Below, in pieces: positions 52,486 through 61,056 of a stretch of DNA of 64,000 nt (its first letter is position 1; each line of letters starts with the position of its first letter). This DNA comes from an uncultured Sutterella sp. (lineage in GTDB: Bacteria > Pseudomonadota > Gammaproteobacteria > Burkholderiales > Burkholderiaceae_F), in contig CATVXH010000002.1 of the NCBI GenBank assembly GCA_958347955.1, forward strand, positions 1-64,000, written 5' to 3'. A program made the translations under genes and the position numbers. The notes below the pieces were generated by a model. That model worked only from the letters and a program-made list of their open reading frames with translations, was not told where the DNA came from and made no database searches.

Positions 52486-53013
52486 TTACGAGGAAAAGAG
52501 TTCGGTTTGGGGATTTTCGAGCCTCAATAAGAACTTCTTTGCCTCATACCCGCCGCCATAACCGGTCAGGGAGCGGTCGCGACCGACAACCCGATGACAG
52601 GGAATGATAATCGAAAGGGGATTTTGACCGACCGCTCCTCCCACAGCTCGGACCGCTTTAGGATTGCCTACCGCTTGAGCGATGTCAGTGTAAGAGCGAA
52701 CCTGTCCGTAAGGGATTTTTTCCAGGGCCTTCCACACCTTGATTTGAAACGGGGTGCCGATTGGACGCAGGGGCAAATCAAAGTGGCGGCGCTTGCCTTC
52801 AAAGTATTCCTGCAATTGAGCAATGGTTTGGCTAATAACGGCATTTTCCCCGTTGGCCCAATTAAGGCCGGTGAATCGTTCAAATCTTTTGATGATGGCG
52901 TCATGGTGCCAGCCTTCAGTCCAGTCAGTCATGACGAGTTGATCAGCAATAGCGCCGATAGTCAGTTGACCGCAGGGAGAGTCCCATGATGTGTGGAGGA
53001 TGATCTTTTGCAT
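52486..53013 (-). CDS. ogt: Methylated-DNA-protein cysteine methyltransferase
   Basis: A 175-residue suicide repair protein for O6-alkylguanine. The active-site motif is 'IIPCHRVVG' with the acceptor cysteine, preceded by the helix-turn-helix 'PYGQVRSYTDIAQAVGNP' whose arginine flips the base. No Ada-type regulatory domain is attached. Start at 53011-53013 gives a family-like N-terminus; a longer reading of 13 residues has no support. Convergent with the his operon. Confidence 0.93.
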   Translation of the reverse strand: MQKIILHTSWDSPCGQLTIGAIADQLVMTDWTEGWHHDAIIKRFERFTGLNWANGENAVISQTIAQLQEYFEGKRRHFDLPLRPIGTPFQIKVWKALEKIPYGQVRSYTDIAQAVGNPKAVRAVGGAVGQNPLSIIIPCHRVVGRDRSLTGYGGGYEAKKFLLRLENPQTELFSS

Positions 53014-53135
53014 GGTCTTGACGAGTGTATTCAATGAAAATATGGCTAGCAAAATTTTGCCAGAAATAAGTTAATTGGAAATGGATTAGAGGGAAAATCT
53101 TGCTAGTGGAGGAAATGAGAGCATTGAACGCAATA

Positions 53136-53915
53136 TCAGCGTAAGTTTCGAGCAAGATAACCGAATAGCATGCTCGGAGATATACCGGTTGCAATGTCCA
53201 CGTAAACAAAATCCATTCCCGCTTTTTGGGCACATAAACCGTCAGTTTTAGGATTGTCTCCGATGAAAACAGCTTCTTGTGGTTCGATTCGGTGTTTTTT
53301 TAATGCCAGCTCCAGCATTGTGATTTCGGGTTTGCCCATGATTTGATAGCGTATTGTTGGTACGGCGCTTTTCAGTGCGGCTAACACGCAGCCGGTTTCT
53401 GCGTATAAGTGGGACTCGCCCGGGTACGTAAAGTCCGGATTGGCACAAACAAATGAAACACCTCTGGCTGCTAAGTTGATGAGCACTTCAAACTCTCTAA
53501 ATTTCAGTTCAGAGTCTGAACAAAGAACGACTTTTTGAGCCTTACACCAATCTCCTCTATCAAGAATATTTAAACCTTGCATTTGAGCAAACTTTTTTAA
53601 TTCTTCGTTGGCGCTGAGCGCAATGGGTTTATCAAAATTTTGCGAGCGAAGATAACTTATGGACTGAACTCCAGCAAGAAAAATATGCTGATGGTCAATA
53701 TTCAATCCTCGCTTTCTAAAATATGTCACCAAAGAATTAACAGTGAAACGAGAATTGTTTGAAAGAAAAACGAAGGGGCGGCAGTTGAAAAACTCCACAG
53801 CGCCCGGGCTTATTTGTCTATCAACAAGAACCACTCCATCAATGTCAGAGATGATGAGTTTTGCTCGATGAATCTTTTCTGCGTACTGCTTAAGCTTTTC
53901 TTCCGTATATAACAA
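53136..53915 (-). CDS. HAD-IIA phosphatase, probable glycerol-phosphate phosphatase
   Basis: A 259-residue HAD hydrolase of the NagD/IIA type. The nucleophile motif is 'ISDIDGVVL', motif II 'FLSNNSR', and the C-terminal motif 'FIGDNPKTDGLCAQKAG'. The start is a TTG at 53913-53915, chosen because GGAG lies 7 bases before it. Related enzymes dephosphorylate glycerol 3-phosphate, 2-phosphoglycolate or nitrophenyl phosphate. As last gene of the operon with a glycerol-phosphate importer and phosphodiesterase, hydrolysis of glycerol 3-phosphate is the best inference. Codon use is more AT-rich than in the his operon. Confidence 0.85.
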   Translation of the reverse strand: MLYTEEKLKQYAEKIHRAKLIISDIDGVVLVDRQISPGAVEFFNCRPFVFLSNNSRFTVNSLVTYFRKRGLNIDHQHIFLAGVQSISYLRSQNFDKPIALSANEELKKFAQMQGLNILDRGDWCKAQKVVLCSDSELKFREFEVLINLAARGVSFVCANPDFTYPGESHLYAETGCVLAALKSAVPTIRYQIMGKPEITMLELALKKHRIEPQEAVFIGDNPKTDGLCAQKAGMDFVYVDIATGISPSMLFGYLARNLR

Positions 53916-53944
53916 TTGCTTTCTCCACAATATTGTTTTATGAA

Positions 53945-54763
53945 TTAAAGCCAGAACTTTCTGGTTTTTTCTAAAAAGCGCTCGCTATGCACATAAAAAT
54001 TTTGTTTTTGGATGTTGATTACGTTATATTCTGGCGTTTCATTATTGCCCGGGATTTGCCATTGACCTCCATCACCTTTGGGAAGGTCATTCATTTCGAC
54101 CTGGTGGGCTAAACTGCGAACAATGACAAATGGAATTCCTCGCCAGGATCCTTCAATGGGTCTGTGAAGATGTCCCATAAAAAGACACCTTATCTGAGAA
54201 CGATGTTTTTCGATAACACTCTGTAAATAAAAGGGATCTTGCAATCGGATGGGGTCCATCGATGGTACACCAAGGCAAAGCGGCGGGTGATGTAAAAAGA
54301 GGTAAATGTGGCGGTCAGCGTTTTCAGTAAGTCTCCTATCAAGATCTTGCGCTCTTTCTATCGGAAAAGCTCCGCTGTGACCTACGCCGCCCGTTGAATC
54401 CAAAAAAATAAAACAATCTTTTTCGCTGCGGATTTCTTTACCTAACCAAATTCCCTTTTTTAAGTCTTGAATTTTCCCATCGAAAATCGGAAAAATATCA
54501 TCGATCAATTTCGGATTGTCGTGGTTGCCCGGGATGATAATCACGGGGATAGAAAAATTTTCGAAGATAGATGAGAGATCTTCGTAGGCGCTTTTTTCAC
54601 CATAGTTGGCAAGATCACCGGTAATGACTAAAAAATTGGCGTCTTTGTGAAATTGTTGGACATGGCGGAGAGCTTTTACCAATCGATCGGCAGGATTTAT
54701 TCCATATAAAAGATCCGATCGGTTTTTGCATAAATGCAGATCAGAAAAATGTAAGAATTTCAT
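53945..54763 (-). CDS. Metallophosphoesterase, GpdQ/CpdA-like phosphodiesterase
   Basis: A 272-residue calcineurin-fold enzyme with all metal-site motifs: 'FSDLHL' (6-11), 'ITGDLANYG', 'IPGNHDNP', 'FLHHPPLC' and 'MGHLHRPIEG'. This is the class III cyclic-nucleotide / glycerophosphodiesterase family. No signal peptide is seen, so it is cytoplasmic. Placed directly after the UgpB-like binding protein it occupies the role that the unrelated UgpQ plays in E. coli, namely hydrolysis of imported glycerophosphodiesters. That substrate is inferred. Confidence 0.87.
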   Translation of the reverse strand: MKFLHFSDLHLCKNRSDLLYGINPADRLVKALRHVQQFHKDANFLVITGDLANYGEKSAYEDLSSIFENFSIPVIIIPGNHDNPKLIDDIFPIFDGKIQDLKKGIWLGKEIRSEKDCFIFLDSTGGVGHSGAFPIERAQDLDRRLTENADRHIYLFLHHPPLCLGVPSMDPIRLQDPFYLQSVIEKHRSQIRCLFMGHLHRPIEGSWRGIPFVIVRSLAHQVEMNDLPKGDGGQWQIPGNNETPEYNVINIQKQNFYVHSERFLEKTRKFWL

Positions 54764-54777
54764 AAGTATCCAAAATC

Positions 54778-54801
54778 GGAAGGTTTTTGAGAAAACCTTC
54801 C
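54778..54801 (-). terminator. Hairpin between binding-protein and phosphodiesterase genes
   Basis: GGAAGGTTTT/AAAACCTTCC is a perfect 10-bp stem with a 4-base loop, 14 bases past the binding-protein stop on the minus strand, followed by GATTTTGG. It may partly terminate or protect the upstream transcript, raising binding-protein yield. Confidence 0.55.
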
Positions 54802-54814
54802 GTAAATCAAAGGA

Positions 54815-56083
54815 TTACAACAGAGCCTGAACGCGTTTTGCTGCTTGGCGCATGCAGGTTTCAGGACTAATTTCACCGCTCACCATCCGTTGTTGTTCAT
54901 CTCTCATGACATCCATGATTTTGAGCATGTTGTCACCAGGGAAGGCATACCAACGGAAAATGGAGGGTATCTGAGCTAAAGAAGTTCGGTAGTTTGGATG
55001 AGAGTTGTAGAAATCTTTGAGCAGTTCCACTCCTTTTTCGTGCATCGGCATATAGCCTGAGAGGGAAACTTGAATCGCCGTTCCTTCGGCGCTGGCGGCA
55101 AACATGGCATATTCGAAGGCAGCGCGAGCTTTCTTGGGGTCTTTCGTTAGGATCAAGGCTGCGTTACCTCCGCAGGGGATCTTTCGTTGTCCCTTGTTGT
55201 TGAGAGGAAAGAGAGCTGTTTTAATGGCCATGCCTTTGGTTTTGTCTTCAATGGTTTTTAAGTATCCTGTTGTGGCGCAGTAAAAACCGACGCGTCCGGC
55301 GCAGAAGGCTTGTTCTGCCTGGGCATGAGTCCAATTTTTCATTCCGCCTTCATCAATGAATCGTCTGAAGAGCTTGGCGGCCCTAATACCTTGCTCATTA
55401 TCGAACACCACTTTATTTTCAGCCGCATCCATCATTGTGCCGCCTTCGGAATAAATCAAGGCTTGCAGCATCCAGTTGCCAGTGTTTAGATAATCGTAAT
55501 ACATGCCGCTGTAGTCATTACCCAGCTTGTGAACTTGTTTGCAGGCGGCGAGCACACCTTCCCATGTATCGATGGACTTTAAATTCACATTGGCTTTTCT
55601 GAGTAAATCTTCGTTGTAGTACAAAATCGGCGTGCTGACAGCAAAAGGAATGGAAAATTGGTGTCCGTTGTAATCACCCAAGGCCATCATGGCGGGGAAG
55701 TAACCGTGAGGTTCGCTCCAGCGAGGATCGGCTTTGACCCATGGAGTCATGTCCCAGGCAGTGCCGTTATCAACATATTGTCTGACTTGATCAATGCCTT
55801 GGAAGGATAAATCAGGGGGATTACCTTGGGTCAGCCCTGATTTGGTTCGTTGAGCCAGGCCGTCATAGTCTTGATAGGGGCGTTCCAATTTAATTTTAAT
55901 GTTGGGGTGAAGCTTATTGAATTTTTCAATAATTTTTTGATGAATTGGCCTAAACACTTTCCCATAGGCGTGGGCTAAGGTGATTTCGATTTGTTCATCA
56001 TCTGCCAAAGCCGCCAGTGGAAAAGAACTGGCAGCCAATACGGAGGCGCCAGACCACAACATTTTTCGGCGTGTCAAATTCAT
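54815..56083 (-). CDS. ugpB: UgpB-like periplasmic binding protein
   Basis: A 422-residue family 1 solute-binding protein. The N-terminus 'MNLTRRKMLWSGASVLAAS' has twin arginines followed by a hydrophobic core and an ALA-D cleavage site, so Tat export is possible. The mature part has the UgpB/MalE pattern: 'LAHAYGKVFRPIHQKII' and 'HPNIKIKLERPYQDYDGL', 'IPFAVSTPILYYNEDLLRKA' and 'SGYMPMHEKGVELL'. Ligand is inferred as glycerol 3-phosphate or a glycerophosphodiester from GlpP and the phosphodiesterase in the operon. A sugar cannot be excluded. Confidence 0.83.
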   Translation of the reverse strand: MNLTRRKMLWSGASVLAASSFPLAALADDEQIEITLAHAYGKVFRPIHQKIIEKFNKLHPNIKIKLERPYQDYDGLAQRTKSGLTQGNPPDLSFQGIDQVRQYVDNGTAWDMTPWVKADPRWSEPHGYFPAMMALGDYNGHQFSIPFAVSTPILYYNEDLLRKANVNLKSIDTWEGVLAACKQVHKLGNDYSGMYYDYLNTGNWMLQALIYSEGGTMMDAAENKVVFDNEQGIRAAKLFRRFIDEGGMKNWTHAQAEQAFCAGRVGFYCATTGYLKTIEDKTKGMAIKTALFPLNNKGQRKIPCGGNAALILTKDPKKARAAFEYAMFAASAEGTAIQVSLSGYMPMHEKGVELLKDFYNSHPNYRTSLAQIPSIFRWYAFPGDNMLKIMDVMRDEQQRMVSGEISPETCMRQAAKRVQALL

Positions 56084-56116
56084 AGATTTCTCCTAAAAAG
56101 CAACCATTCGGCAGAG

Positions 56117-56926
56117 TTATTTCATGCCGTTGGTCATAAAGCCCTTAATAAAGCGTTGTCTTAACAGCAGAAAACCGATCATCAACGGAGCCACTGTCAT
56201 GGCTGCTGAGGCCATCATCGGCCCCACATCATTGCCGCTTTCGTTGGAAGCGAAAATGGAGACACCCACTGGTGGCGTGGTTCGTTCGATATCCGTGATG
56301 CTGATCAGTGGCCAGAAAAAGTCATTCCAATGTGTCAAGATGGACAAAATGGCAAATACAGCGATAGAGGGCCATATCTGCGGTACTAGGATTCGCCATA
56401 GCGTGTACCACTGACTGGCACCGTCCATTCTTGCCGCGTCAATTAGATCTTGAGGTATTCCTTGAAAGCTTTGTCGCAAAAGAAAGATCCCGAACGCACT
56501 TGTCGAAAATGGGATGATAAGGACAGCGAACGTATCCAGGAGATTGAGTTCACCGAAAACCAAAAACAGCGGAATGGCGACAACTTGAGGTGGGATTAAA
56601 AGTGCAGAGAGCACAAGCAAAAACATGGCTCTTTGAAGCCGAAAGTGTTTTCTAGCCAATACGTACGCGGTAGGAATAACTGTTAAGCATTGTATGGCTA
56701 GAATGCAAACAGTCACGATAAGACCGTTTCTAATGAAAAGTCTCATTTCTCCCTGAACGTATGCTTCAGCATAATTTGCCCAATCCCAAACTTGGGGCAA
56801 GAGCGTCAAGGTGGGCGCATAAATTTCATTTTCAGGTTTCACCGATAGACTCAGCATCCAGATAAAAGGCAAGATCACAAAAAAGGCGCCGATAGCTAAA
56901 ACCGCATTGATAGCAATTTTTTTCAT
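56117..56926 (-). CDS. ugpE: UgpE-like ABC permease
   Basis: A 269-residue MalG-type inner-membrane permease with six hydrophobic segments. The EAA loop reads 'DLIDAARMDGASQWYTLWRI', the ATPase contact. The ATG at 56924-56926 is chosen because GAGGAG lies 7 bases before it; a TTG upstream is not needed. It starts 11 bases after the UgpA-like stop. The family assignment to carbohydrate/glycerol-phosphate uptake (CUT1) is firm; the symbol follows the operon context. Confidence 0.85.
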   Translation of the reverse strand: MKKIAINAVLAIGAFFVILPFIWMLSLSVKPENEIYAPTLTLLPQVWDWANYAEAYVQGEMRLFIRNGLIVTVCILAIQCLTVIPTAYVLARKHFRLQRAMFLLVLSALLIPPQVVAIPLFLVFGELNLLDTFAVLIIPFSTSAFGIFLLRQSFQGIPQDLIDAARMDGASQWYTLWRILVPQIWPSIAVFAILSILTHWNDFFWPLISITDIERTTPPVGVSIFASNESGNDVGPMMASAAMTVAPLMIGFLLLRQRFIKGFMTNGMK

Positions 56927-56937
56927 TCTGATGCTCC

Positions 56938-57819
56938 TCAATAGCCGTAGTGAATTTTGTGATCAATGCTCTGGACAACCCATACGGTCAGGGCAATCAT
57001 GACGAAGAGATACAGTGTGGCGATAGAGGACGACAGTCCGCTTCTAAAGAATGTGAAGCCTTCCTGATACATCGTAAATAACAGAATTTCACTCGCTTTG
57101 TTTGGACCGCCGCCGGTGAGCGCTTTAACTAAATCAAATGTTTGAAAAGTTCTGATTACGGTAATAACAAAAATAAATATGGATGTTGAGCCAAGAAGCG
57201 GCCATGTGATTTGGGTAAAACGACTCCAGCCGTTCGCGCCGTCTATTCTTGCAGCCTCGTATAAAGAAGAAGGGATCTGAAGTAGGCCGGATAAAAATAC
57301 CAGTGTGTAGTAGCCTACTGACTGCCAAATAGAAATGACGGCGATGGTGATTAACACTAAATCAGGGTCGTTGAGCCAATTGATTTCCAACGTGGAGCCA
57401 AAGAATCGGATAATGTGAGCCGAAAGCCCCAATGTTGGGTGAAGGAGGTACTCCCAAACAACACCCATGGCGACAAGCGAGGCGGTTGTCGGCAGAAAAT
57501 ACAATGATTGCCAAAGAGGGGACCATTTTCCAGAGGCGTTCATCGCCAAAGCCAATCCCAACGCTACAATGAATGAGACGGGCACAACGAGAACAGTCAA
57601 GTACAGTGTGTTATTGACGCTGATCCAAAAGTTTTGATCATTAAATAAAGTTAAATAATTTTTAAGCCCGATGAAGTGCACGGGGGCGTTACTGCCGATT
57701 GTCCAGTCGGTAAGACTCAAAACCACGGTGCAGAAAGCGGGAATAAGGAAAAATAAAATCAAGAGAACGATGCCTGGTAAAAGAAAGGCGCAGGAAGACA
57801 AACCAAAATTATTTTTCAT
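56938..57819 (-). CDS. ugpA: UgpA-like ABC permease
   Basis: A 293-residue MalF-type permease of the CUT1 family. The N-terminus 'FLLPGIVLLILFFLIPAFCT' and the helix order are typical, with the EAA loop 'SLYEAARIDGANGWSRFTQI' and 'LTGGGPNKASEILLFTMYQ', a motif conserved in UgpA. Its ATG overlaps the ATPase stop by 4 bases, showing tight coupling. It pairs with the UgpE-like subunit to form the channel. Confidence 0.86.
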   Translation of the reverse strand: MKNNFGLSSCAFLLPGIVLLILFFLIPAFCTVVLSLTDWTIGSNAPVHFIGLKNYLTLFNDQNFWISVNNTLYLTVLVVPVSFIVALGLALAMNASGKWSPLWQSLYFLPTTASLVAMGVVWEYLLHPTLGLSAHIIRFFGSTLEINWLNDPDLVLITIAVISIWQSVGYYTLVFLSGLLQIPSSLYEAARIDGANGWSRFTQITWPLLGSTSIFIFVITVIRTFQTFDLVKALTGGGPNKASEILLFTMYQEGFTFFRSGLSSSIATLYLFVMIALTVWVVQSIDHKIHYGY

Positions 57820-58964
57820 AAGAACGCCTCCGCAAGAATCCTGTTACCGTCTTTATCAAAAAAGAGCGCATCATTCCATTCAAATACAATCGGTACGTTT
57901 TCACTTTCTTTGAAACTAAAACGTCTGTATCGATCAGTGACGGCAGAGCGGATTGAGAAAGTCTCGTCACCAACAGAAAATTTCAATAACGATTCACTGC
58001 CTACCTCCTCTGCTTGAGAAAACTCGGCCATCAAATCAGGTTGTTGACCTTGAGGACAGATATGAATGGCCTCAGGCCTGAAGGCAATTTTTTTAGCCTT
58101 TTGTCTTAGCAGATCCAGTTGTTTCAAGTTGGGGGCGGTTAAGTTTTTATGAATGCCTGCGACTTGCAGGCCACGGTCTTTAAAAACGCAATTAAACACA
58201 TTGATTTTTGGTTGACCAAGAAATTCAGCGGTAAAAAGATTGGCTGGATTGTCGTATAGTTCTAATGGGGTGCCAACTTGCTGAATTTTTCCCGCGTTGA
58301 GCAATACAATCCGATCCGACATGGTCATGGCTTCAACCTGATCATGGGTGACATAGAGAAATGTCCCCTTTGTTTGATGATGCAGATTCGAGATTTCCAT
58401 GCGTGTCTGCATGCGGAGTTTGGCATCGAGATTGGAAAGGGGCTCGTCCATCAAAAAGAGCTTGGGATTGCGAATCAGAGCCCGTGCGAGAGCCACTCTT
58501 TGTTTCTGTCCACCCGAAAGTTCCCCGGGTTTACGTTGCAGTAAACCATCCAGTCTTAAGCTTTTGGCAACTTGAGGGACTTTTTGAGAAATATTTTGTT
58601 CCAATGCCTGAGCAGTGGATGTAAATCGTCCGAACAGCGGAATGCGGGTGACTGCCGGTGCTCTCATTCTCAGAGGAAAGGCGATATTTTCGTAAACGGA
58701 TTTATGGGGGTAGAGCGCATAGGACTGAAAGACCATGGAAATATCACGCTCTGAGGGTTCAAGATCGGTAATTTCTCGATTGTTTAAATTGATGCAGCCA
58801 TGATCGGCCTTTTCCAACCCGGCGATTATCCTCAATAACGTCGTTTTTCCACAACCCGAAGGCCCCAATAGACTGACAAATTCACCATCGCCGACTTCAA
58901 AGGAAATATCTTCCAGGACTATGTTTTGAGCAAAAGACTTTTGAATATTTTTAACACTCAGCAT
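57816..58964 (-). CDS. ugpC: UgpC/MalK-type ABC ATPase
   Basis: A 382-residue ATPase. Walker A GPSGCGKT (34-41), signature LSGGQKQR (149-156), Walker B LFLMDE (169-174), and a C-terminal OB-fold (TOBE) region from about residue 235. A loop of about 30 residues with 'RIPLFGRFTSTAQALEQNI' after 'IAFPLRMR' is longer than in E. coli UgpC. I use the ATG with GAGG 6 bases before it (58962-58964), which lies inside the 3' end of glpP. In E. coli UgpC is also a target of phosphate inhibition. Confidence 0.88.
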   Translation of the reverse strand: MLSVKNIQKSFAQNIVLEDISFEVGDGEFVSLLGPSGCGKTTLLRIIAGLEKADHGCINLNNREITDLEPSERDISMVFQSYALYPHKSVYENIAFPLRMRAPAVTRIPLFGRFTSTAQALEQNISQKVPQVAKSLRLDGLLQRKPGELSGGQKQRVALARALIRNPKLFLMDEPLSNLDAKLRMQTRMEISNLHHQTKGTFLYVTHDQVEAMTMSDRIVLLNAGKIQQVGTPLELYDNPANLFTAEFLGQPKINVFNCVFKDRGLQVAGIHKNLTAPNLKQLDLLRQKAKKIAFRPEAIHICPQGQQPDLMAEFSQAEEVGSESLLKFSVGDETFSIRSAVTDRYRRFSFKESENVPIVFEWNDALFFDKDGNRILAEAFL

Positions 58965-59625
58965 CGCTAACCTCATCAATTTGGTAACTCCACAAAGCCC
59001 TTGTGCTGCTCGAGAGCGCTATTGCGCCGGCGGCTAAAACTTCATGAATTTCTTGTTCTTTTTTTATTAATCCGGCGGCAATGATGGGAATATGGGTGAT
59101 TGACGAGATTTGACCGATTTGTCTGAATAAAAGACCAGGCATCATTTCAATAAAATTCGGCTCAATGGCGTTTGCGTTATCCAAGGCGGAAATCACGGCT
59201 TGTGTGTCAATGGCGAAAAATTGAAATACGGTTAACAATCCTCGTTCATGGGCCCGCTGTAACAGCGCTTTTTTTGTGGAAACAATTCCGTCGGGTAAGA
59301 CAAGATCGGCTAAATAATCGATGCCGGCCGGATCTTTCCCGAGCCCGTGGATGAGCTCCGGATGAATAAAAACTGTTCGCTTTGTCGCATGCAGACACCG
59401 AACAAGTTCGGGTAAACGAAGAATGTGACCGCCCATGAGTGCAACGACCGGAGCATCGCTTTGGATCGCGAAATTTAAATCGTCGTCGTTTCTGACCGCG
59501 GCTATAACAGGTCTATTGGAAAAAATATTTTTGAGCTTCTCGGATCGAGCGAGAAAGGCTGTTGGCGAACACTCGCATTGAGGCACCGATGTCAAGGAGG
59601 GAAGAGACTTGTCAAAAAACGTCAT
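58951..59625 (-). CDS. glpP: GlpP-family glycerol-3-phosphate-responsive antiterminator
   Basis: A 224-residue barrel-like protein of the GlpP family. The blocks 'RPVIAAVRNDDDLNFAI', 'VALMGGHILRLPELV', 'VFIHPELIHGLGKD', 'DGIVSTKKALLQRAHERGL' and 'NFIEMMPGLL' match Bacillus GlpP, which binds glycerol 3-phosphate and lets polymerase pass leader terminators of glp genes. The family is mainly from Firmicutes, so its presence here is notable. It has an N-terminal extension of about 30 residues. GGGAGA precedes the ATG. It leads the ugp-like operon and overlaps the ATPase gene by 14 bases. Confidence 0.88.
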   Translation of the reverse strand: MTFFDKSLPSLTSVPQCECSPTAFLARSEKLKNIFSNRPVIAAVRNDDDLNFAIQSDAPVVALMGGHILRLPELVRCLHATKRTVFIHPELIHGLGKDPAGIDYLADLVLPDGIVSTKKALLQRAHERGLLTVFQFFAIDTQAVISALDNANAIEPNFIEMMPGLLFRQIGQISSITHIPIIAAGLIKKEQEIHEVLAAGAIALSSSTRALWSYQIDEVSDAEC

Positions 59626-59637
59626 GTAGATCTCCCG

Positions 59638-59678
59638 AAAAAAAACTCCAATCGAACAGAACCCGGTTATTGAACCGG
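59638..59678 (-). promoter_or_regulatory. Leader hairpin and U-tract ahead of glpP
   Basis: On the minus strand CCGGTT/AACCGG (59678-59673, 59668-59663) makes a 6-bp stem with a CAAT loop, and 17 bases further on comes a run of eight Ts (59645-59638) that ends 5 bases before the Shine-Dalgarno. The U-run is too far from the stem for a standard terminator, but this is the place where a GlpP target would be expected. Treat as candidate. Confidence 0.4.
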
Positions 59679-59747
59679 CTGTAGGATGGGCTTCTCTCTC
59701 GATCTCTGAGCCTCACATTGCCGCAGTTTAAATAGTCAAGATGAATG

Positions 59748-59780
59748 TTGATTAACAGAAATGTGTCAGTTTGATGTCAG
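59748..59780 (-). promoter_or_regulatory. Three tandem 11-bp repeats resembling Pho boxes
   Basis: Read on the minus strand: CTGACATCAAA, CTGACACATTT, CTGTTAATCAA, exactly abutting. Each has a CTG-starting 7-mer and a 4-base AT-rich spacer, the design of a PhoB site (consensus CTGTCAT plus AT spacer). Thirteen bases downstream is TATTTA, a possible -10 (59734-59729), as in PhoB-activated promoters that lack a -35. The target would be the glpP-ugp operon. Confidence 0.68.
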
Positions 59781-59889
59781 TGAAAAAGTGCAAGAGGTTT
59801 ATGAGGAGGCCATTTTGTAATAGTTCTCTACAATATCAGATGGTCTGCCATTAAAATGAACAAGTTATGCAAAGATTTGCGAGGTCGTG

Positions 59890-60150
59890 ATGCCCCAGCT
59901 GAAATCGGTTCAGAAATTAACGTTTGAAGAAGCCATGCAGGAAATGCAGGCGATTGTGGAAACAATGAGAAAAGGGGAGTTGACGTTGGAAGAAAGCGTC
60001 AAAGCCTATCAACGTGGGAAAGAATTGTCGTTGCGTTGTCAAACTCTTTTAAATCAAGCTGCTGAAGTGGTCCGCCAGCTTGAAGATGGAACGGAAGTTT
60101 CATTGCAGGAATCCGACCTTCGCCAAAAAGGGATTACCGATGGACTTTAA
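59890..60150 (+). CDS. xseB: Exodeoxyribonuclease VII small subunit
   Basis: An 86-residue helical protein with the XseB core 'LTFEEAMQEMQAIVETMRKG' and 'LTLEESVKAYQRGKELSLRC'. Several copies bind the large XseA subunit, whose gene is not in the window. GAGG is 5 bases before the ATG at 59890; a GTG one codon earlier is also in frame. It overlaps ispA by 11 bases; xseB-ispA-dxs is a widespread proteobacterial order. Confidence 0.93.
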   Translation: MPQLKSVQKLTFEEAMQEMQAIVETMRKGELTLEESVKAYQRGKELSLRCQTLLNQAAEVVRQLEDGTEVSLQESDLRQKGITDGL

Positions 60151-61045
60151 GAGCTGGAGCGCGGAACGTGCCGCACACTTTGAACTGTGCGCCAAAAAAG
60201 CGTTGCCGCCGGATAACCGTTTGCCCTGGAAGCTTCATGAAGCGATGCGCTACGCTGTGCTTGACGGCGGAAAGCGTATCAGGCCTCTTTTGGCTTACGC
60301 GGCCGGTGAATTAGTGTCGGCAAACGAAGCCTCTCTTGACCGAATCGCGCTGGCTTTGGAGTACATTCATTCGTATTCGCTTGTGCATGATGATATGCCC
60401 TGTATGGACAACGACACGTTGCGGCGGGGCAAGCTCACCACACATAAGAAGTATGGTGAGGCGATGGGAATGCTCACGGGCGACGCCTTGCAGGCGCAAG
60501 CTTTTTTTGAACTTACCCAGGCCAAGTTGCCGGGTGAGCAGATCACCGTGTTAGTAAAACTACTGGCTGCCGCGGCGGGTTCTGCCGGCATGTGTGGCGG
60601 ACAGGCTGTCGATCTTTTGTCAGTTCACCAAAAGTTGGACTTGGAGACGCTGACACTCATGCACCGCTTAAAAACCGGCGCGATGATTAGGGCCAGCTCC
60701 CTGATGGGGCTTTATGCGGGCAGAACAATGCCGCCTGCGGCCCTGGTCGGTTTGATTATTCAATACGCCGATGCGATCGGTTTGGCTTTTCAAGTGATTG
60801 ATGACATTCTGGATGTGACTGCCGATACGAAGGTTTTGGGAAAGACGGCCGGCAAAGACGCGGCTGAAGATAAGCCGACCTATGTATCTCTCTTGGGATT
60901 GGACCAATCGAGGGCGATGGCGCAGGATGAAATCAATAAGGCGCTTGACGCGCTCGAACAAATTGAACTTTTGTCTGAAGACTATCGGGGTAAAACGCAG
61001 CGTTTGTCTGAAATCGCCCGGTATATTCTGAGCCGAGATCACTAA
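60140..61045 (+). CDS. ispA: Farnesyl/geranyl diphosphate synthase
   Basis: A 301-residue short-chain prenyl transferase. Both aspartate-rich motifs are present, 'LVHDDMPCMDND' (FARM) and 'QVIDDILDVT' (SARM), plus 'GGKRIRPLLAYAAGEL'. It makes C15 diphosphate for undecaprenyl-P and ubiquinone. The ATG at 60140 with AAGGGA upstream is chosen; an in-frame codon 60 bases earlier lies inside xseB and adds unrelated residues. Its stop overlaps the first ATG of the next frame (TAATG). Confidence 0.95.
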   Translation: MDFKSWSAERAAHFELCAKKALPPDNRLPWKLHEAMRYAVLDGGKRIRPLLAYAAGELVSANEASLDRIALALEYIHSYSLVHDDMPCMDNDTLRRGKLTTHKKYGEAMGMLTGDALQAQAFFELTQAKLPGEQITVLVKLLAAAAGSAGMCGGQAVDLLSVHQKLDLETLTLMHRLKTGAMIRASSLMGLYAGRTMPPAALVGLIIQYADAIGLAFQVIDDILDVTADTKVLGKTAGKDAAEDKPTYVSLLGLDQSRAMAQDEINKALDALEQIELLSEDYRGKTQRLSEIARYILSRDH

Positions 61046-61056
61046 TGGGAGAAGAA

